Shown: positions 42,101-50,995, counted from the first letter of the stretch. The stretch: DNA of 64,000 nucleotides from Prochlorococcus marinus (GCF_001180305.1 NZ_CVSX01000027.1:62001-126000), one strand, 5' to 3'. The notes: generated by a model from the letters alone, not told the origin. Made by a program: numbers and translations.

Positions 42101-42298
42101 ACTTGATATTGTTTTTAATTCATAAAGAGCGCTTATTTTATTTTTTATAGTTATTTGTTCCCGTAACCAATTACCCAAAAAATAATTGGGAACAGCTATT
42201 TCTAATTTCTCCGTTATAAAGGGAGGACATATTTTTAATTCTTCTGCTAAAAGCTCACTAATTACCTCAATTTTGTTTGACTTATAAAGATTGAGCAA
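39110..42298 (-). CDS. recC: Exodeoxyribonuclease V gamma subunit RecC
   Basis: The Chi-recognition and scaffold subunit of RecBCD, 1062 residues. Recognisable features include the early NYFLGNWLREQI stretch, SDIAVLSPQTNQIKPF, and CINRITLGLIYD with SGRF-like neighbours, then RHLPHKVIFLIDMN. The start codon is TTG (MLNLYKSNK); no upstream ATG is in frame. Position upstream of recB and recD supports the call. RecC is poorly conserved, so the identification depends strongly on context. Confidence 0.88.
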   Translation of the reverse strand: MLNLYKSNKIEVISELLAEELKICPPFITEKLEIAVPNYFLGNWLREQITIKNKISALYELKTISSYTETLLTNFFPEIDMSLWNYEAIKWGIIDSLEELNSFKESIPLSNWIDKYLDNDKTIDGDIYNLTKKIANYFIDYLIFRPEMIAKWNKYEINSPNLFNNLNSNQFWQPILYKLLEKKISEKPSCLYMIELMKNLRKFKDLKSKIPNQIYIISDNNLSKLHINFYSELSKFTKVNLYLLSVGDDLWKRINSLEGELCFKDMSSKLNVNNINIEEIFGKFEANFQKLIEENIDIEDINYKNNLIFIDPTIHFSKKKDIPLLNQIQKRLIDNNQNEFIVNKEDDSIILSEHPNQLNQLEYVRRKILEILDSPLKINYSDIAVLSPQTNQIKPFLRYIFNNDLVNGDKIPYCFIDENNEDSSKVYNFLFDITEIANEKITLEKIDYLLSKKVTQKIFDFDITEKDEIIYLLNQAGFHWGLDAKERLGEGKNTIEWCINRITLGLIYDKEVNHGSFNLKPFSPKNISLDLNKWVKILLQLKKYINLLRGTFSYQSWVEKTKFIFKSISDYNDNFNLEISELFRILENYKLSLIPDDPILLNVFREILISCLNKAKNQNQSRINKILVSDIEKARHLPHKVIFLIDMNSVYYPKLSKNENINLLNNKYHLGDPSVFEREKYFFLETLISCRDKLMVSWVKNDKDNKKLDISPPIKELISFFDTFSNQVQRKLIIKDFDFNKKEIINIDSTPIINSNYSLLENIDWNEKKYDIENFKLSELIYWFKTPQKYWLNKKNISPKEPFIHHPEEVYVSNYQKSKLITKVIQEFEIDNINIIDNLKNLNIKDQLVENGIFTPKNSIFTKEKEIRELVRSLYANLSQHNKIKRIYVKSKSNKEEYFISDNVVVELIHAKLSLSRLAEAWIKLLFISKLKKNIKQTHVIFREENEYKSHILLSPGTIESNLILEEYINLFKNYSEKCLPLPPESTYKYVEAKIKLKNEKKVFSDNWIGNKKFSNSKGERDNIEMKMCFGNKKEPEFFFENQKFDKLSFRLYGPLIKALKK

Positions 42299-42315
42299 TT
42301 TACTAATTAATAATG

Positions 42316-42633
42316 TTACTCAACTTTAAATGGATCTGTTATTTCTGCATTAGGACATTCGAATTCGCCCACAGCAACAAACTCTAAGCGAAGCTTCAAA
42401 AAAGTAATAAATTTTTTGTCAGTTGATATAACTGCTGCTGAAGGAGATGGAATTTTTTGAACTAGATCAACAAATTGAGTAGCTTTTAAAAAAGACGGAT
42501 TTTTTAAAAGCCAAAAATCTTTTTCTTTATTATTTTCTTTGTAATTTCTTATCCTCTCTTTCAATATTTCTTCAAGTGGTTCTTCAACTGTTAAAAACTT
42601 TTCACTTGCTGCTACGAAATAATATGTTGTCAT
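42316..42633 (-). CDS. ycf54: Ycf54-like protein (Mg-protoporphyrin ester cyclase partner)
   Basis: The 105-residue protein matches Ycf54/DUF2488: TTYYFVAASEKFLTVEEPLEEI, DFWLLKNPSFL, AAVISTDKKFITFLKLRLE. Ycf54 is needed for assembly or activity of the AcsF oxygenase that forms the fifth ring of chlorophyll. It lies 7 bp after pdxJ on the same strand. Confidence 0.9.
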   Translation of the reverse strand: MTTYYFVAASEKFLTVEEPLEEILKERIRNYKENNKEKDFWLLKNPSFLKATQFVDLVQKIPSPSAAVISTDKKFITFLKLRLEFVAVGEFECPNAEITDPFKVE

Positions 42634-42640
42634 TAGAAAT

Positions 42641-43357
42641 TTAATTAGATGTAATAAGTGACTTCATTTCGCGAACAGACTTTTCTAATCCTACCGCTAA
42701 AGCCCTTGCAACAATACTATGTCCTATGTTTAGCTCATTCATATTGTTAATTGATGCAATTTTTTTAACATTGTTGAAGTTAAGTCCATGTCCAGCGTTA
42801 ACAATTAATCCCAAGTCATTTGCTTCATGTGATGATTCTACAATCCTTTGAAGCTCTTTATATTGATCAGAACCGGTTAGTTCAGCATATTTACCAGTAT
42901 GTAATTCTATAAAGTTAAATCCAATTTCTTTTGAATAGTTGATCTGATCAGAAATAGGGTCAATAAATGCACTTACTTCAATATTTGAATCTTTTAAATT
43001 TCCAACAAAATTCTTAAAATATTTTACATTATTTCTTACATCCAACCCTCCTTCAGTAGTAACTTCCTCTCTTTTCTCAGGAACAAGTGTTACGTAATCC
43101 GGTAGAAGTCTTTTGGCAATTTCTAGCATTTCTTCAGTAGCAGCCATCTCTAAATTGAGTTTTGTTTTTATAGTTTTCTTTAAAAGAAATACGTCTCTAT
43201 CTTGAATATGTCTTCTATCCTCTCTGAGATGAACTGTTATAGAATCTGCACCGCCTAATTCAGCTAAAAAAGCGAATTGAACGGGATCAGGCTCTACAGT
43301 TTTTCTGGCCTGCCTCACATTAGCTATATGGTCAATGTTTACTCCTAATGTAGTCAT
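42641..43357 (-). CDS. pdxJ: Pyridoxine 5'-phosphate synthase
   Basis: It condenses 3-amino-2-oxopropyl phosphate with deoxyxylulose phosphate to form pyridoxine phosphate (vitamin B6). The 238-residue TIM barrel shows LGVNIDHIANVRQAR, HLREDRRHIQDRD, TLVPEKREEVTTEGG, IELHTGKYA and NAGHGLNFNN. It is divergent from the acyltransferase gene with 93 bp between. Confidence 0.97.
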   Translation of the reverse strand: MTTLGVNIDHIANVRQARKTVEPDPVQFAFLAELGGADSITVHLREDRRHIQDRDVFLLKKTIKTKLNLEMAATEEMLEIAKRLLPDYVTLVPEKREEVTTEGGLDVRNNVKYFKNFVGNLKDSNIEVSAFIDPISDQINYSKEIGFNFIELHTGKYAELTGSDQYKELQRIVESSHEANDLGLIVNAGHGLNFNNVKKIASINNMNELNIGHSIVARALAVGLEKSVREMKSLITSN

Positions 43358-43450
43358 AATTTTGAAAACTTAGTTTCTAGACAATCTAGTAACCGCCCAA
43401 TAATAGCTAATAAAAAATAACAAACACTTAAATTATTAATATATAGATAA

Positions 43451-44131
43451 TTGAATTTGAAAAAAAATACCGTTAATAATAGATTTAAAATAAACCCAGC
43501 ATTGGGATTTATAGCTATGTTAGTTACTCAGGACATAGTTTTAAGATTTTTTTTTAGTAAAAAGAAAATTATCAATAATAGTTTTTCTACCCCTATCAAC
43601 TCCACTATTATTTTGGCTCCAACTCATAGATCAAGATGGGATGGCTTAGTTCTAACAATGGCAATGGGTAGAAGAGCTACCAATAAGGATTGCAGGTTTA
43701 TGGTTACTAAATCCGAAATGAGAGGCATGCAAGGTTGGTTTTTAAAAAGACTTGGATGTTTTTCCATAAATCAATTATCACCATCCCTCTCAGCTTTACG
43801 ATATGCAATTGATCTTATGGAAAAAGGAGAACAACTAGTTGTTTTCCCCGAAGGGAAAATTAATAAATTTGGAAAAAAATTAGTACTCAAAGAAGGTTTA
43901 TACAGATTAGCGCGATTGGCAGCAAAAAAAACAGATTCCATTAATATTATTCCAATCGGAATTGCTTACAGCAAAGTATGTCCAAAATTTAGGAGCGAAT
44001 TTTGTATATCCTTAGGTGAACCAATCGCAATGAAAGATTATTTAGACTTAACAATCAAGGAATTTAATAAATTTTTAAATGGGGAAATGACTAAACAGGA
44101 AGAAATCGCATTAAAAAATGTCGGTAGATGA
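43451..44131 (+). CDS. 1-acyl-glycerol-3-phosphate acyltransferase-like protein
   Basis: A PlsC-family acyltransferase of 226 residues. The catalytic HxxxxD motif is in PTHRSRWDGL, and the second motif in VFPEGKINKFG. An N-terminal hydrophobic segment (about 18-33) could be a membrane anchor. The start is TTG. The likely role is the second acylation in phosphatidate synthesis, which would feed CdsA. Acceptor specificity is unproven. Confidence 0.83.
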   Translation: MNLKKNTVNNRFKINPALGFIAMLVTQDIVLRFFFSKKKIINNSFSTPINSTIILAPTHRSRWDGLVLTMAMGRRATNKDCRFMVTKSEMRGMQGWFLKRLGCFSINQLSPSLSALRYAIDLMEKGEQLVVFPEGKINKFGKKLVLKEGLYRLARLAAKKTDSINIIPIGIAYSKVCPKFRSEFCISLGEPIAMKDYLDLTIKEFNKFLNGEMTKQEEIALKNVGR

Positions 44132-44174
44132 ATCCACAATAAGTTAATATTAATTTTAATAATTTAATGAGAAT

Positions 44175-44690
44175 ATGAAATTCTTGAAGTTAATCCCAAT
44201 TTTTTTAATAATAGTTGTAAATTTTCCTTATCAAAATTTAGTTAATGCAGAAATAAATAATCCTAAAAACTATAAAGCACTTTCAAAAAATAATAAAAAG
44301 CTTTCCATCTCAAACGTGGAATATTACATAAAACAAGGCGATAAATTTATAAAAAACGGTGATTTTGATAAAGCTAAGGACTCCTACCTTGATGCAAGAA
44401 AATTAGCAAAGCAACTTGCATCTTTTTATTCGGATTTAAATTCTTCCTTTAAAGGAATTGATGCAAGAATTCCAAATGAAATGCGAAAGAAAGGAAAGGA
44501 AATATTACAAATTCTGGCAGAAACAAATGGAAGATTAGCGTCTCTATATTTAAAGATAGAAAAACCTGAGGTCGCTGTACCATTACTTGTTGAAATAATT
44601 AGGATTATGTCTCCTAATACTCCAGAAGGTAAAGAAGCTTATGAAAGATTGATACAACTAGGTTTTGTTGAAACAGAATATAAGGGTTAA
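44175..44690 (+). CDS. Exported TPR-like protein
   Basis: This 171-residue protein has a signal peptide-like N terminus (residues 3-26). A TPR-like helical pair follows around VEYYIKQGDKFIKNGDFDKAKDSYLDARKL. A second helical region carries ETNGRLASLYLKIEKPEVAVPLLVEI. I do not recognise a defined family. It is on the same strand as bolA, 12 bp upstream of it. Confidence 0.65.
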   Translation: MKFLKLIPIFLIIVVNFPYQNLVNAEINNPKNYKALSKNNKKLSISNVEYYIKQGDKFIKNGDFDKAKDSYLDARKLAKQLASFYSDLNSSFKGIDARIPNEMRKKGKEILQILAETNGRLASLYLKIEKPEVAVPLLVEIIRIMSPNTPEGKEAYERLIQLGFVETEYKG

Positions 44691-44702
44691 TTAAATTTAA
44701 TT

Positions 44703-44933
44703 ATGACTACAAAAACAGAAGTTATTGATTTAATAACTAAAAAATTACCAAGTTCCCAAGTTTTTGTTGAAAACATTAAAGGAAATGATCATTTGCAAGT
44801 AACTGTAATTGCATCTGAATTCAATGGATTATCATTGGTTAAACAACACCAGTTAGTCTATTCAGCACTAAAAGAAGAATTGGCTTCAGAGGCTATACAC
44901 GCACTGGCATTGAAAACAGAAACACCAAATTGA
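44703..44933 (+). CDS. bolA: BolA-family protein
   Basis: The 76-residue BolA protein has the [28 protein letters not shown] helix and strand core, with His in the invariant VKQHQLVY position. BolA proteins form 2Fe-2S-bridged heterodimers with monothiol glutaredoxins. The next gene, 4 bp later, is exactly such a glutaredoxin, so the two probably act as one complex in iron-sulfur sensing or delivery. Confidence 0.93.
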   Translation: MTTKTEVIDLITKKLPSSQVFVENIKGNDHLQVTVIASEFNGLSLVKQHQLVYSALKEELASEAIHALALKTETPN

Positions 44934-44937
44934 ATCT

Positions 44938-45261
44938 ATGGACAATTTAACAAAAGATAAAATACAAAAATTGATTGATGCCAATCCAATCATGGTATTC
45001 ATGAAGGGGACAAAACTAATGCCTCAATGCGGATTTTCCAATAACGTAGTCCAAATACTTAATTCCCTAGGCGTAGAATTTGGTACCTTTGATGTTTTAA
45101 GCGATTTCGAAATAAGAGAAGGTATCAAAGAATATTCAGATTGGCCAACAATACCTCAAGTTTATTTAAAGGGAGAATTTCTTGGTGGATCAGACATTCT
45201 TATCGAAATGTACAATACAGGCTCTCTTAAGGAAAAAATAGAAATTGAATTAGCGTCTTAA
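44938..45261 (+). CDS. grxD: Monothiol glutaredoxin, Grx4 type
   Basis: The 107-residue protein has the CGFS active site in [10 protein letters not shown], the glutathione-binding [18 protein letters not shown], and the N-terminal KGTKLMPQ. Monothiol CGFS glutaredoxins bind a 2Fe-2S cluster with glutathione and pair with BolA proteins. bolA is directly upstream with a 4-bp gap. Confidence 0.95.
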   Translation: MDNLTKDKIQKLIDANPIMVFMKGTKLMPQCGFSNNVVQILNSLGVEFGTFDVLSDFEIREGIKEYSDWPTIPQVYLKGEFLGGSDILIEMYNTGSLKEKIEIELAS

Positions 45262-45309
45262 AACAATTAGTAAGTATAAATACTGATTTAGTTAATAAAA
45301 ATTAATATT

Positions 45310-45579
45310 TTAAACCCTTTTTTTATCAAAAAAACCCTTATTTTCGTCTCCCTCAGGGTCAATAAAACTGGAGGGATCTAGAATCCATCGTTCGATTAAC
45401 CTTTCTAATTTCTCTTGATCTTTTTGCTCTAAACTACTGCAATTCCTTAAGGCTTGGAGATAACCATCACTATATAGTTTCAGATCAGATGGTGTGTGAA
45501 AACGAGTAACCAAGTCTTGGCAACTGTCGATAATCGATTGGAAATGACGAATTGCTTTAGGGTTTTCAAATGATGTCAT
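45310..45579 (-). CDS. Small conserved cyanobacterial protein (DUF6761-like)
   Basis: The 89-residue protein begins TSFENPKAIRHFQSIIDSCQDL and contains LKLYSDGYLQALRNCSSL and LERLIERWILDPSSF, which I recognise as a small cyanobacterial family (DUF6761-like). The function is unknown. It is divergent from the response regulator gene, which starts 86 bp away. Confidence 0.65.
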   Translation of the reverse strand: MTSFENPKAIRHFQSIIDSCQDLVTRFHTPSDLKLYSDGYLQALRNCSSLEQKDQEKLERLIERWILDPSSFIDPEGDENKGFFDKKRV

Positions 45580-45665
45580 AATTCGATAGATTCTGATTTT
45601 TAATTAGCATTTGTTATACCTTATTAATGATGATAAAAAATTGCCTGGCCCAACAGTAATTAAGA

Positions 45666-46403
45666 ATGCAATCAACTGAGCAAATCTTAGCTTCAACTCC
45701 TGGCAGTTCACAATTGCCCTCGAGCTCTCAAACACCTTCAAGAGTTCTTGTTGTTGAACCTCACCCCACACTTAGAACAGTCCTTGTACAAAGGCTTCGC
45801 CAAGATGGTCACTTAGCCGCTGCAGTTGGATCAGCTGCAGAAGCAATTGATTTATGTAGGGAACAATCACCCGACCTTCTTGTTAGCGCAGAAATCCTTG
45901 AACAGAATACTGCAATGCGTCTAGCTCAACAATTAGGTTCTTCCGTCATAGTTTTAACAGCAAGATCAGGTGTTGAAGCATTAGTTAATCTTTTAGATGA
46001 AGGAGCAGATGATGTTTTGAGAAAACCATTTGGCCTAGAAGAGCTTGCTGCAAGATGTAGAACTTTATTAAAAAGAGGAAGAATAGGATTACAAGAGAAG
46101 GTTGAAGTTGGTCCCCTAGAAGTGCATCTTCTTTTAAGACAGGTAACTCTTAGTGAGAAACCTGTGGAGCTTAGTCCAAGAGAGTTTGCACTGCTTTGCG
46201 CTCTTCTAATGCCTCCTGGTATGGTAAGAAGCCGTCAAGAGCTCCTAAGGATGGCTTGGCCCCCTTTCAGTGGAGGCCCAAGATCTGTAGATACTCAAGT
46301 TTTAACATTGCGAAGAAAATTAGAACAGGCAGGCTTGGGAGAAGGTGGTGGGATAACTACTGTTCGACAACAAGGCTATAGATTCAGTATTGATAATATT
46401 TAA
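45666..46403 (+). CDS. OmpR-type response regulator with a degenerate receiver
   Basis: The 245-residue protein has a receiver-like domain (about 25-138) and a winged-helix DNA-binding domain (about 145-243, with ELSPREFALLCALL and RSVDTQVLTLRRKLE and RQQGYRF). The receiver lost key residues. The acidic pair aligns to Glu31-Pro32 (LVVEPHP), and the phosphoacceptor position aligns to Ala75 (PDLLVSAEILEQ). Thr98 and Lys120 are kept. Phosphorylation is therefore unlikely. Its base composition looks richer in G and C than its neighbours. It overlaps the 3' end of the next convergent gene by 4 bp. Confidence 0.85.
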   Translation: MQSTEQILASTPGSSQLPSSSQTPSRVLVVEPHPTLRTVLVQRLRQDGHLAAAVGSAAEAIDLCREQSPDLLVSAEILEQNTAMRLAQQLGSSVIVLTARSGVEALVNLLDEGADDVLRKPFGLEELAARCRTLLKRGRIGLQEKVEVGPLEVHLLLRQVTLSEKPVELSPREFALLCALLMPPGMVRSRQELLRMAWPPFSGGPRSVDTQVLTLRRKLEQAGLGEGGGITTVRQQGYRFSIDNI

Positions 46404-46906
46404 TTTATAAAAGCAAAAAGCTCTCCAATAATCATAGTAAGTGAGAGTAAAGTTAATAATTTATAAGTCCAAAGAGGAGAGATATAAGATATTTCATTAA
46501 TAGCAATGCCAGTATTTTTAGAAACGTTTAATAAAAATTTTTCGAAATTTTCTATTCTTTGTGGAACAAGGAAATTATCACCTTTATTATTAGAAAAATA
46601 ATAAACCTTACTGCCCTGACTGGTAGGTAGAGATTTGATTAACTTAATATCTTTCCAAGAAATCTCCCAATTTTTTCTCCCTAAGATTTTAGAAACAAAG
46701 CTAGTTTTGTATGCAATTTTATATTTACAAGTTTCTACGTAGTCACTTGTGATATTGATAATAAAATAAAGCCCAAATAAGAATAGAGTGATTGAAGGGA
46801 TTTTAAAATTTTCAATTGATATAAAGGGTACGGGAATAGTTAGCGCTAAATAAAGAGAAATTAAAGAACTTTTAACAAAAAAGAGAGTTTTAAACTTTTC
46901 TATCAT
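46400..46906 (-). CDS. PH-like membrane protein
   Basis: The 168-residue protein has two hydrophobic N-terminal segments (about 13-58) and a beta-rich middle (YKTSFVSKILGRKNWEISWKDIKLI, then KVYYFSNNKGDNFLVPQ) that resembles a bacterial PH or DUF3119-like domain, followed by a C-terminal membrane helix. The function is unknown. It is 15 bp downstream of crtH and may be co-transcribed with it. Confidence 0.55.
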   Translation of the reverse strand: MIEKFKTLFFVKSSLISLYLALTIPVPFISIENFKIPSITLFLFGLYFIINITSDYVETCKYKIAYKTSFVSKILGRKNWEISWKDIKLIKSLPTSQGSKVYYFSNNKGDNFLVPQRIENFEKFLLNVSKNTGIAINEISYISPLWTYKLLTLLSLTMIIGELFAFIN

Positions 46907-46921
46907 TTCATTAAGATCATT

Positions 46922-48466
46922 TTAGTCGGGCAATTTAAAACTGTTTATGTTTAAATTTGCACCTATTTTGTGAGCGCATGCGAATCCACTAAAAGCAACT
47001 GCATTTAGGCCTTGTCCAGGGAAGCATGAATCCCCTACACAATAAAGGTTTTGAATTTTTGTAGTGTTGAAAGGCATTGGTAAAAGTCCAAACAACTTTT
47101 TACGGGGAATTGGCCCATAACTACCTTCATATCTCCCAAGAAACTTTTTATGGGTTTTGGGTGTACCAATTTCTTTGTGATCAATATTTTGTTCAAGATT
47201 AGGAAGAATAGTTGATATTTTTTCAACAAGAAATGAAAAATATTTTTCTTTCTTTTGCAAATATTCTTTCCTTGATAGTCCTTCCCATTCACTCATTGAT
47301 GAAGGAGTAAATGCATGTACGATATGTTTACCTTCTGGAGCCAAAGACGAGTCAAGCAAAGTAGGAATAGAAACAAAAATTACTCCCTTTTCACTTTCTA
47401 ATTCATCCCAATTTTCAACAATTATATGATGGCAATTAAAATTATCGGATATTAAATTTTTTTCTACTCCAAGGTGAATCGAAACAAAAGAAGGTGAGGG
47501 TTTATAAGTTTCTGACCACTTATATTCACTTTTTGGCACGTTTTTACTTGAAATTAATCCTTTAGCATTATCTTCCAATCCAAATGTATCCCATCTAGTG
47601 GAGTTGGATACAATAATGTTTGAATATATCTCTTCCCCATTTGAGAGTTTTACTCCCACCGCTTTCTCATCATTTAAAAGGATTTCAGTCACATTGGCTT
47701 TATATCTAATTTTGCCACCTAATTTTTGGATCCCAGTAACCAACTTTTCTGCTATTGTTCCTACTCCCCCTTTTGGATAATTTATACCACCAGCATGCCT
47801 ATCAGTAAAAACCATTCCTGCGTTAATCATAGGAGTTTTGAGAGATGGCATTACAGACCAACAAAAACATTCGATATCGATAAATTTTAAAAGTTCAGGA
47901 TCTTTTATAAACTTTCTTGCAACATCTCCTGCATTTGTTGGCAACCATCTAGCTAAACCTAAACAGGATAATGGAGATTTAAAAAAAACTTTAAGAAGAT
48001 AACTTGGATCCTCTATTGATAAAAGAGGCATTGAATCTAAACATTTAAATACACTTGCACAAGTATCGTAAAATTTCTTGATACCTTTTTTTTCCTTGGG
48101 GAAAATCGCTGATAATTTATTTATAAATTGGTCATAATTTTTATCTACTGAAATATTAAAATTATTTGGCAGATGATATTCCAGTTGCACAGGATCAGGA
48201 ATAGTTTCGCATTTTTCATTAACATCTTTTAGAGCACGAGTTAATAAATTGGTATAACCTTTATCTCCAAATCCAAATATCATTGAAGCACCAACATCAA
48301 AGGTATAGCCTTTCCTTCTAAAAGAGCCTCCACTTCCTCCTGGAATAATATATTTCTCAAGAACCAATACTCGAGCTCCCTTAGTAGCTAATTGTGATGC
48401 TGTTACTAAGCCTCCTATTCCTGAGCCAATAATAATTGCATCGAAATTTTCCTTATTAAATTCCAT
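46922..48466 (-). CDS. crtH: Carotenoid (prolycopene) isomerase
   Basis: The 514-residue FAD protein isomerises poly-cis lycopene to all-trans lycopene. It has the dinucleotide-binding IIGSGIGGLVTASQLATKG with the VLEK beta strand, the GGSGGSFRRKGYTFDVGASM segment and the C-terminal YCVGDSCFPGQGLNAVAFSG. Other desaturase-like enzymes such as CrtD share these motifs, but length and the GGSGGSF loop fit CRTISO best. It starts 24 bp after the trmFO stop. Confidence 0.88.
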   Translation of the reverse strand: MEFNKENFDAIIIGSGIGGLVTASQLATKGARVLVLEKYIIPGGSGGSFRRKGYTFDVGASMIFGFGDKGYTNLLTRALKDVNEKCETIPDPVQLEYHLPNNFNISVDKNYDQFINKLSAIFPKEKKGIKKFYDTCASVFKCLDSMPLLSIEDPSYLLKVFFKSPLSCLGLARWLPTNAGDVARKFIKDPELLKFIDIECFCWSVMPSLKTPMINAGMVFTDRHAGGINYPKGGVGTIAEKLVTGIQKLGGKIRYKANVTEILLNDEKAVGVKLSNGEEIYSNIIVSNSTRWDTFGLEDNAKGLISSKNVPKSEYKWSETYKPSPSFVSIHLGVEKNLISDNFNCHHIIVENWDELESEKGVIFVSIPTLLDSSLAPEGKHIVHAFTPSSMSEWEGLSRKEYLQKKEKYFSFLVEKISTILPNLEQNIDHKEIGTPKTHKKFLGRYEGSYGPIPRKKLFGLLPMPFNTTKIQNLYCVGDSCFPGQGLNAVAFSGFACAHKIGANLNINSFKLPD

Positions 48467-48490
48467 TTTTTGGATCTTTGATAATTAATC

Positions 48491-49903
48491 TTAGTAAATT
48501 TTGCTAAGTAAGTGGTCTTTTTCAAAACAAGTATCTACTGTATTTTTAAATTCCTTCAAGGCTTCTGTAGATCTTTCTTGATAAGCTTTGTATCTTAATC
48601 TTTTATCTTTTATTCTTTTAGTTAATTCAGGAACCAAGCCAAATGAAGCAGGCATTGGTTGGAATTTATTCTTTTTCTGATTTGACAATATTTGATTTCT
48701 ATTACTTATGAAATTTATTAAAGAACCAATCATTGATTCAATAGGAAAACTAACTGGGTTTTTACCCTTGGCTAATAAAGATGCATTTATTCCAGCAAGC
48801 AAGCCCCCTGCCGCTGCTGCGGCATAACCTTCCGTTCCTGTTATTTGACCCGCTGCAAAAAGATTTTCTCTTTTGATAAATTGCAACGTCGGTAAAAGCA
48901 ATTTTGGAGATTCTAAAAAGGTATTTCTATGCATTACCCCAAAACGTACAAACTCAGCTTTTTCTAAACCAGGAATCATCCTAAATATTCTTTTTTGCTC
49001 TGACCATTTGAGATTAGTTTGAAAACCTACCATATTAAGCAATTTTCCTTCTAAATCTTCTTTCCTTAATTGGACAACTGCATGAGGTCGCTTTTTTAAT
49101 CTATTTTCCCTATCAAATAAATCTCCCCATTTTGGATTCCACAACCCGATAGATTTCAAAGGTCCGTATCTCATTGTATCAATTCCTCTTCTTGCAATTT
49201 CTTCAATTGGTAGGCAAGCTTCAAAGAAATTAGCTGATTCTTTATCAAAATCTTTTAAATTAGCTTGTTCTCCTTCTATTAGTTCATTTCTGAAATGGAT
49301 GTAATCATTTTTATCCATAGGGCAATTAAAATATGCCGGATCACCTTTGTCGTATCTACTAGCCTTAAACACAATCTCATGATTCACACTATCACCGTAA
49401 ATTATTGGACTGGCTGCATCAAAAAAATGACATGCATCCATACCTGTAAAAGCTTGAATTTCAAATGACAACTCATCGGCAGTTAGTGGGCCAGTTGCGA
49501 GGATCGTTATATTTTCTTTGCTTGGGAGATCTAATTGTTCAAATCTCTTAATTTCAATTAATGGGTGATTAGATAAAGCTTCAGTTAAAGCAATACTAAA
49601 TTTAGACCTATCAACGGCCAAGGCGCCCCCGGCTGGTACAGCAAATTTGTCTGCTGTTTGAACTATTAACGAATTAAAGATTCTAAGTTCTTTTTGCAAT
49701 AAACCTGAAGCTCTATCAGGACTTAAAGCCCCAAAGCTATTACTACAAACCAATTCTCCGAATTCACTAGTATGATGTGCTGGAGTTGATTTAATAGGTC
49801 TCATTTCAACTAATTTAACTGGTACGCCAGAATTAGCCACTTGCCAAGCGGCTTCAGATCCTGCAAGACCAGCTCCAATAACTATTACTTCTTTATCTAT
49901 CAA
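48491..49903 (-). CDS. trmFO: Methylenetetrahydrofolate-tRNA (uracil-5-)-methyltransferase TrmFO
   Basis: An FAD enzyme of 470 residues that makes m5U54 in the tRNA T loop. It starts [18 protein letters not shown] and has [17 protein letters not shown] with the catalytic Cys, GPLTADEL and GVMHRNTFL, all typical of TrmFO/Gid. The start codon is TTG, 6 bp after the psbY stop, suggesting coupled expression. Confidence 0.95.
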   Translation of the reverse strand: MIDKEVIVIGAGLAGSEAAWQVANSGVPVKLVEMRPIKSTPAHHTSEFGELVCSNSFGALSPDRASGLLQKELRIFNSLIVQTADKFAVPAGGALAVDRSKFSIALTEALSNHPLIEIKRFEQLDLPSKENITILATGPLTADELSFEIQAFTGMDACHFFDAASPIIYGDSVNHEIVFKASRYDKGDPAYFNCPMDKNDYIHFRNELIEGEQANLKDFDKESANFFEACLPIEEIARRGIDTMRYGPLKSIGLWNPKWGDLFDRENRLKKRPHAVVQLRKEDLEGKLLNMVGFQTNLKWSEQKRIFRMIPGLEKAEFVRFGVMHRNTFLESPKLLLPTLQFIKRENLFAAGQITGTEGYAAAAAGGLLAGINASLLAKGKNPVSFPIESMIGSLINFISNRNQILSNQKKNKFQPMPASFGLVPELTKRIKDKRLRYKAYQERSTEALKEFKNTVDTCFEKDHLLSKIY

Positions 49904-49909
49904 ACTGGA

Positions 49910-50026
49910 TTAATCCTTTCCCAAAAAGTCTCTATTAAATTGCTCTCTTGCTGGTTTTTGTATATTAAATATAACCCAAGCTAAAGCAGCGATAATTGGT
50001 GCGAAAACTACGATTGTTCTGAGCAT
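49910..50026 (-). CDS. psbY: Photosystem II protein Y
   Basis: This 38-residue protein reads [18 protein letters not shown] followed by [20 protein letters not shown]. One membrane helix is followed by the QKPAREQF tail characteristic of PsbY, a peripheral photosystem II subunit near cytochrome b559. It lies 6 bp upstream of trmFO on the same strand. Confidence 0.93.
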
Positions 50027-50203
50027 TTTTGAAATCCTATTATTTATTAGATTATTTTAACTTTTAACCGTAAATTTAGAGAGAAATTTTAATTTTTTAT
50101 TTCATAAGTTAAGAATTGTTTTTCTATTGTTCAACTTGAGATAAAAAGTTGTTTTTTTTACCTTAAAAAGGGATAATTTCATATGTACTCGATTTTACAA
50201 AAT

Positions 50204-50275
50204 GGGTCGCTAGCTCAGCGGTAGAGCATCCGGCTTTTAACCGGCTGGTCCTGAGTTCGAATCTCAGGCGACCCA
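50204..50275 (+). tRNA. tRNA-Lys (anticodon UUU)
   Basis: A 72-nt cloverleaf: acceptor GGGTCGC paired with GCGACCC, D arm GCTCAGCGGTAGAGC, anticodon loop CTTTTAA with TTT, T arm CTGAGTTCGAATCTCAG, and discriminator A. The first anticodon-stem pair (T-C) is mismatched; the other four pair. No CCA is encoded. Confidence 0.95.
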
Positions 50276-50815
50276 CATTCTTTATAAATTGAGTTCATTT
50301 TTACAACTTTATATACAAAAGCAAAACCAAATTTCTACAAATTATTCTTTCTTGATCTTTATTTAAAATTTTCTAATTGTTCCTTTCAAAAAGCAGGAGA
50401 TAAGCTACTAGCCACAAAAAATTTTTATGAATAATTGAAATTGGAACAATAAGCGAACATCATCAAGTGTTGGGATTGAGAAGCTTTACTCATACACCTG
50501 ATAATGAATCTTGGGCTATAGTAAATCTCAAAAAAAAAAGCTTATTAATTCTAAATATTTTGACAATATAGAAAGAAAACTACTACTTAACAATTAATAT
50601 AAATCTGCAATAACTATTGAAAAATTAATTTAAATATAAAATTCAATATATTACTGAAAAGAAAATGAGTCTAAGCCTACATAAATGAGTCATTTCTGTC
50701 CCATTTTGGATGTTTTAAGAATAGAAATAAATTAAACTCATTATTTCTCCAAAAATACTTTACAAAGCTTCATATAACCTGTTACAATAGTTTACATAAA
50801 TTACTTTTTTCTATT
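50276..50815. other. 540-bp gene-poor region with a possible coding remnant
   Basis: No intact gene is visible. The frame from about 50436 reads IEIGTISEHHQVLGLRS and continues FTHTPDNESWAIVNL before a stop, which looks protein-like. The nearest ATG (50426) is in another frame and is closed after three codons. It could be a decayed gene or chance. The right end holds the promoter of the high-light-inducible gene. Confidence 0.3.
50759..50788 (+). promoter_or_regulatory. Candidate sigma-70-type promoter of the high-light-inducible gene
   Basis: TTTACA at 50759-50764 and TACAAT at 50783-50788 are 18 bp apart, close to the -35 and -10 consensus. The start codon is 27 bp further on. There is no clear Shine-Dalgarno sequence. 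This is inferred from sequence only. Confidence 0.4.
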
Positions 50816-50923
50816 ATGACTCCTGAAGCAGAACGTTTTAATGGTTGGGCCGCAATGCTAGGTTTCGTTGCAGCAGTTGGTGCTTATGTAACGACTGGGC
50901 AAATCATTCCTGGATGGTTTTAA
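50816..50923 (+). CDS. hli: High-light-inducible protein (HLIP)
   Basis: The 35-residue protein (PEAERFNGWAAMLGFVAAVG core) has the chlorophyll-binding ExxNGxxAMxGF motif and one membrane helix. HLIPs bind chlorophyll and carotenoid and protect photosystems in high light. The full protein ends GQIIPGWF. It is followed by a clear terminator, so it is monocistronic. Confidence 0.93.
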   Translation: MTPEAERFNGWAAMLGFVAAVGAYVTTGQIIPGWF

Positions 50924-50995
50924 CTCTTATAAAATTACAGAGTTCATAAGATAATATTTCAAAAATAATTATCTTTACTTTAAAAATATATTTCT

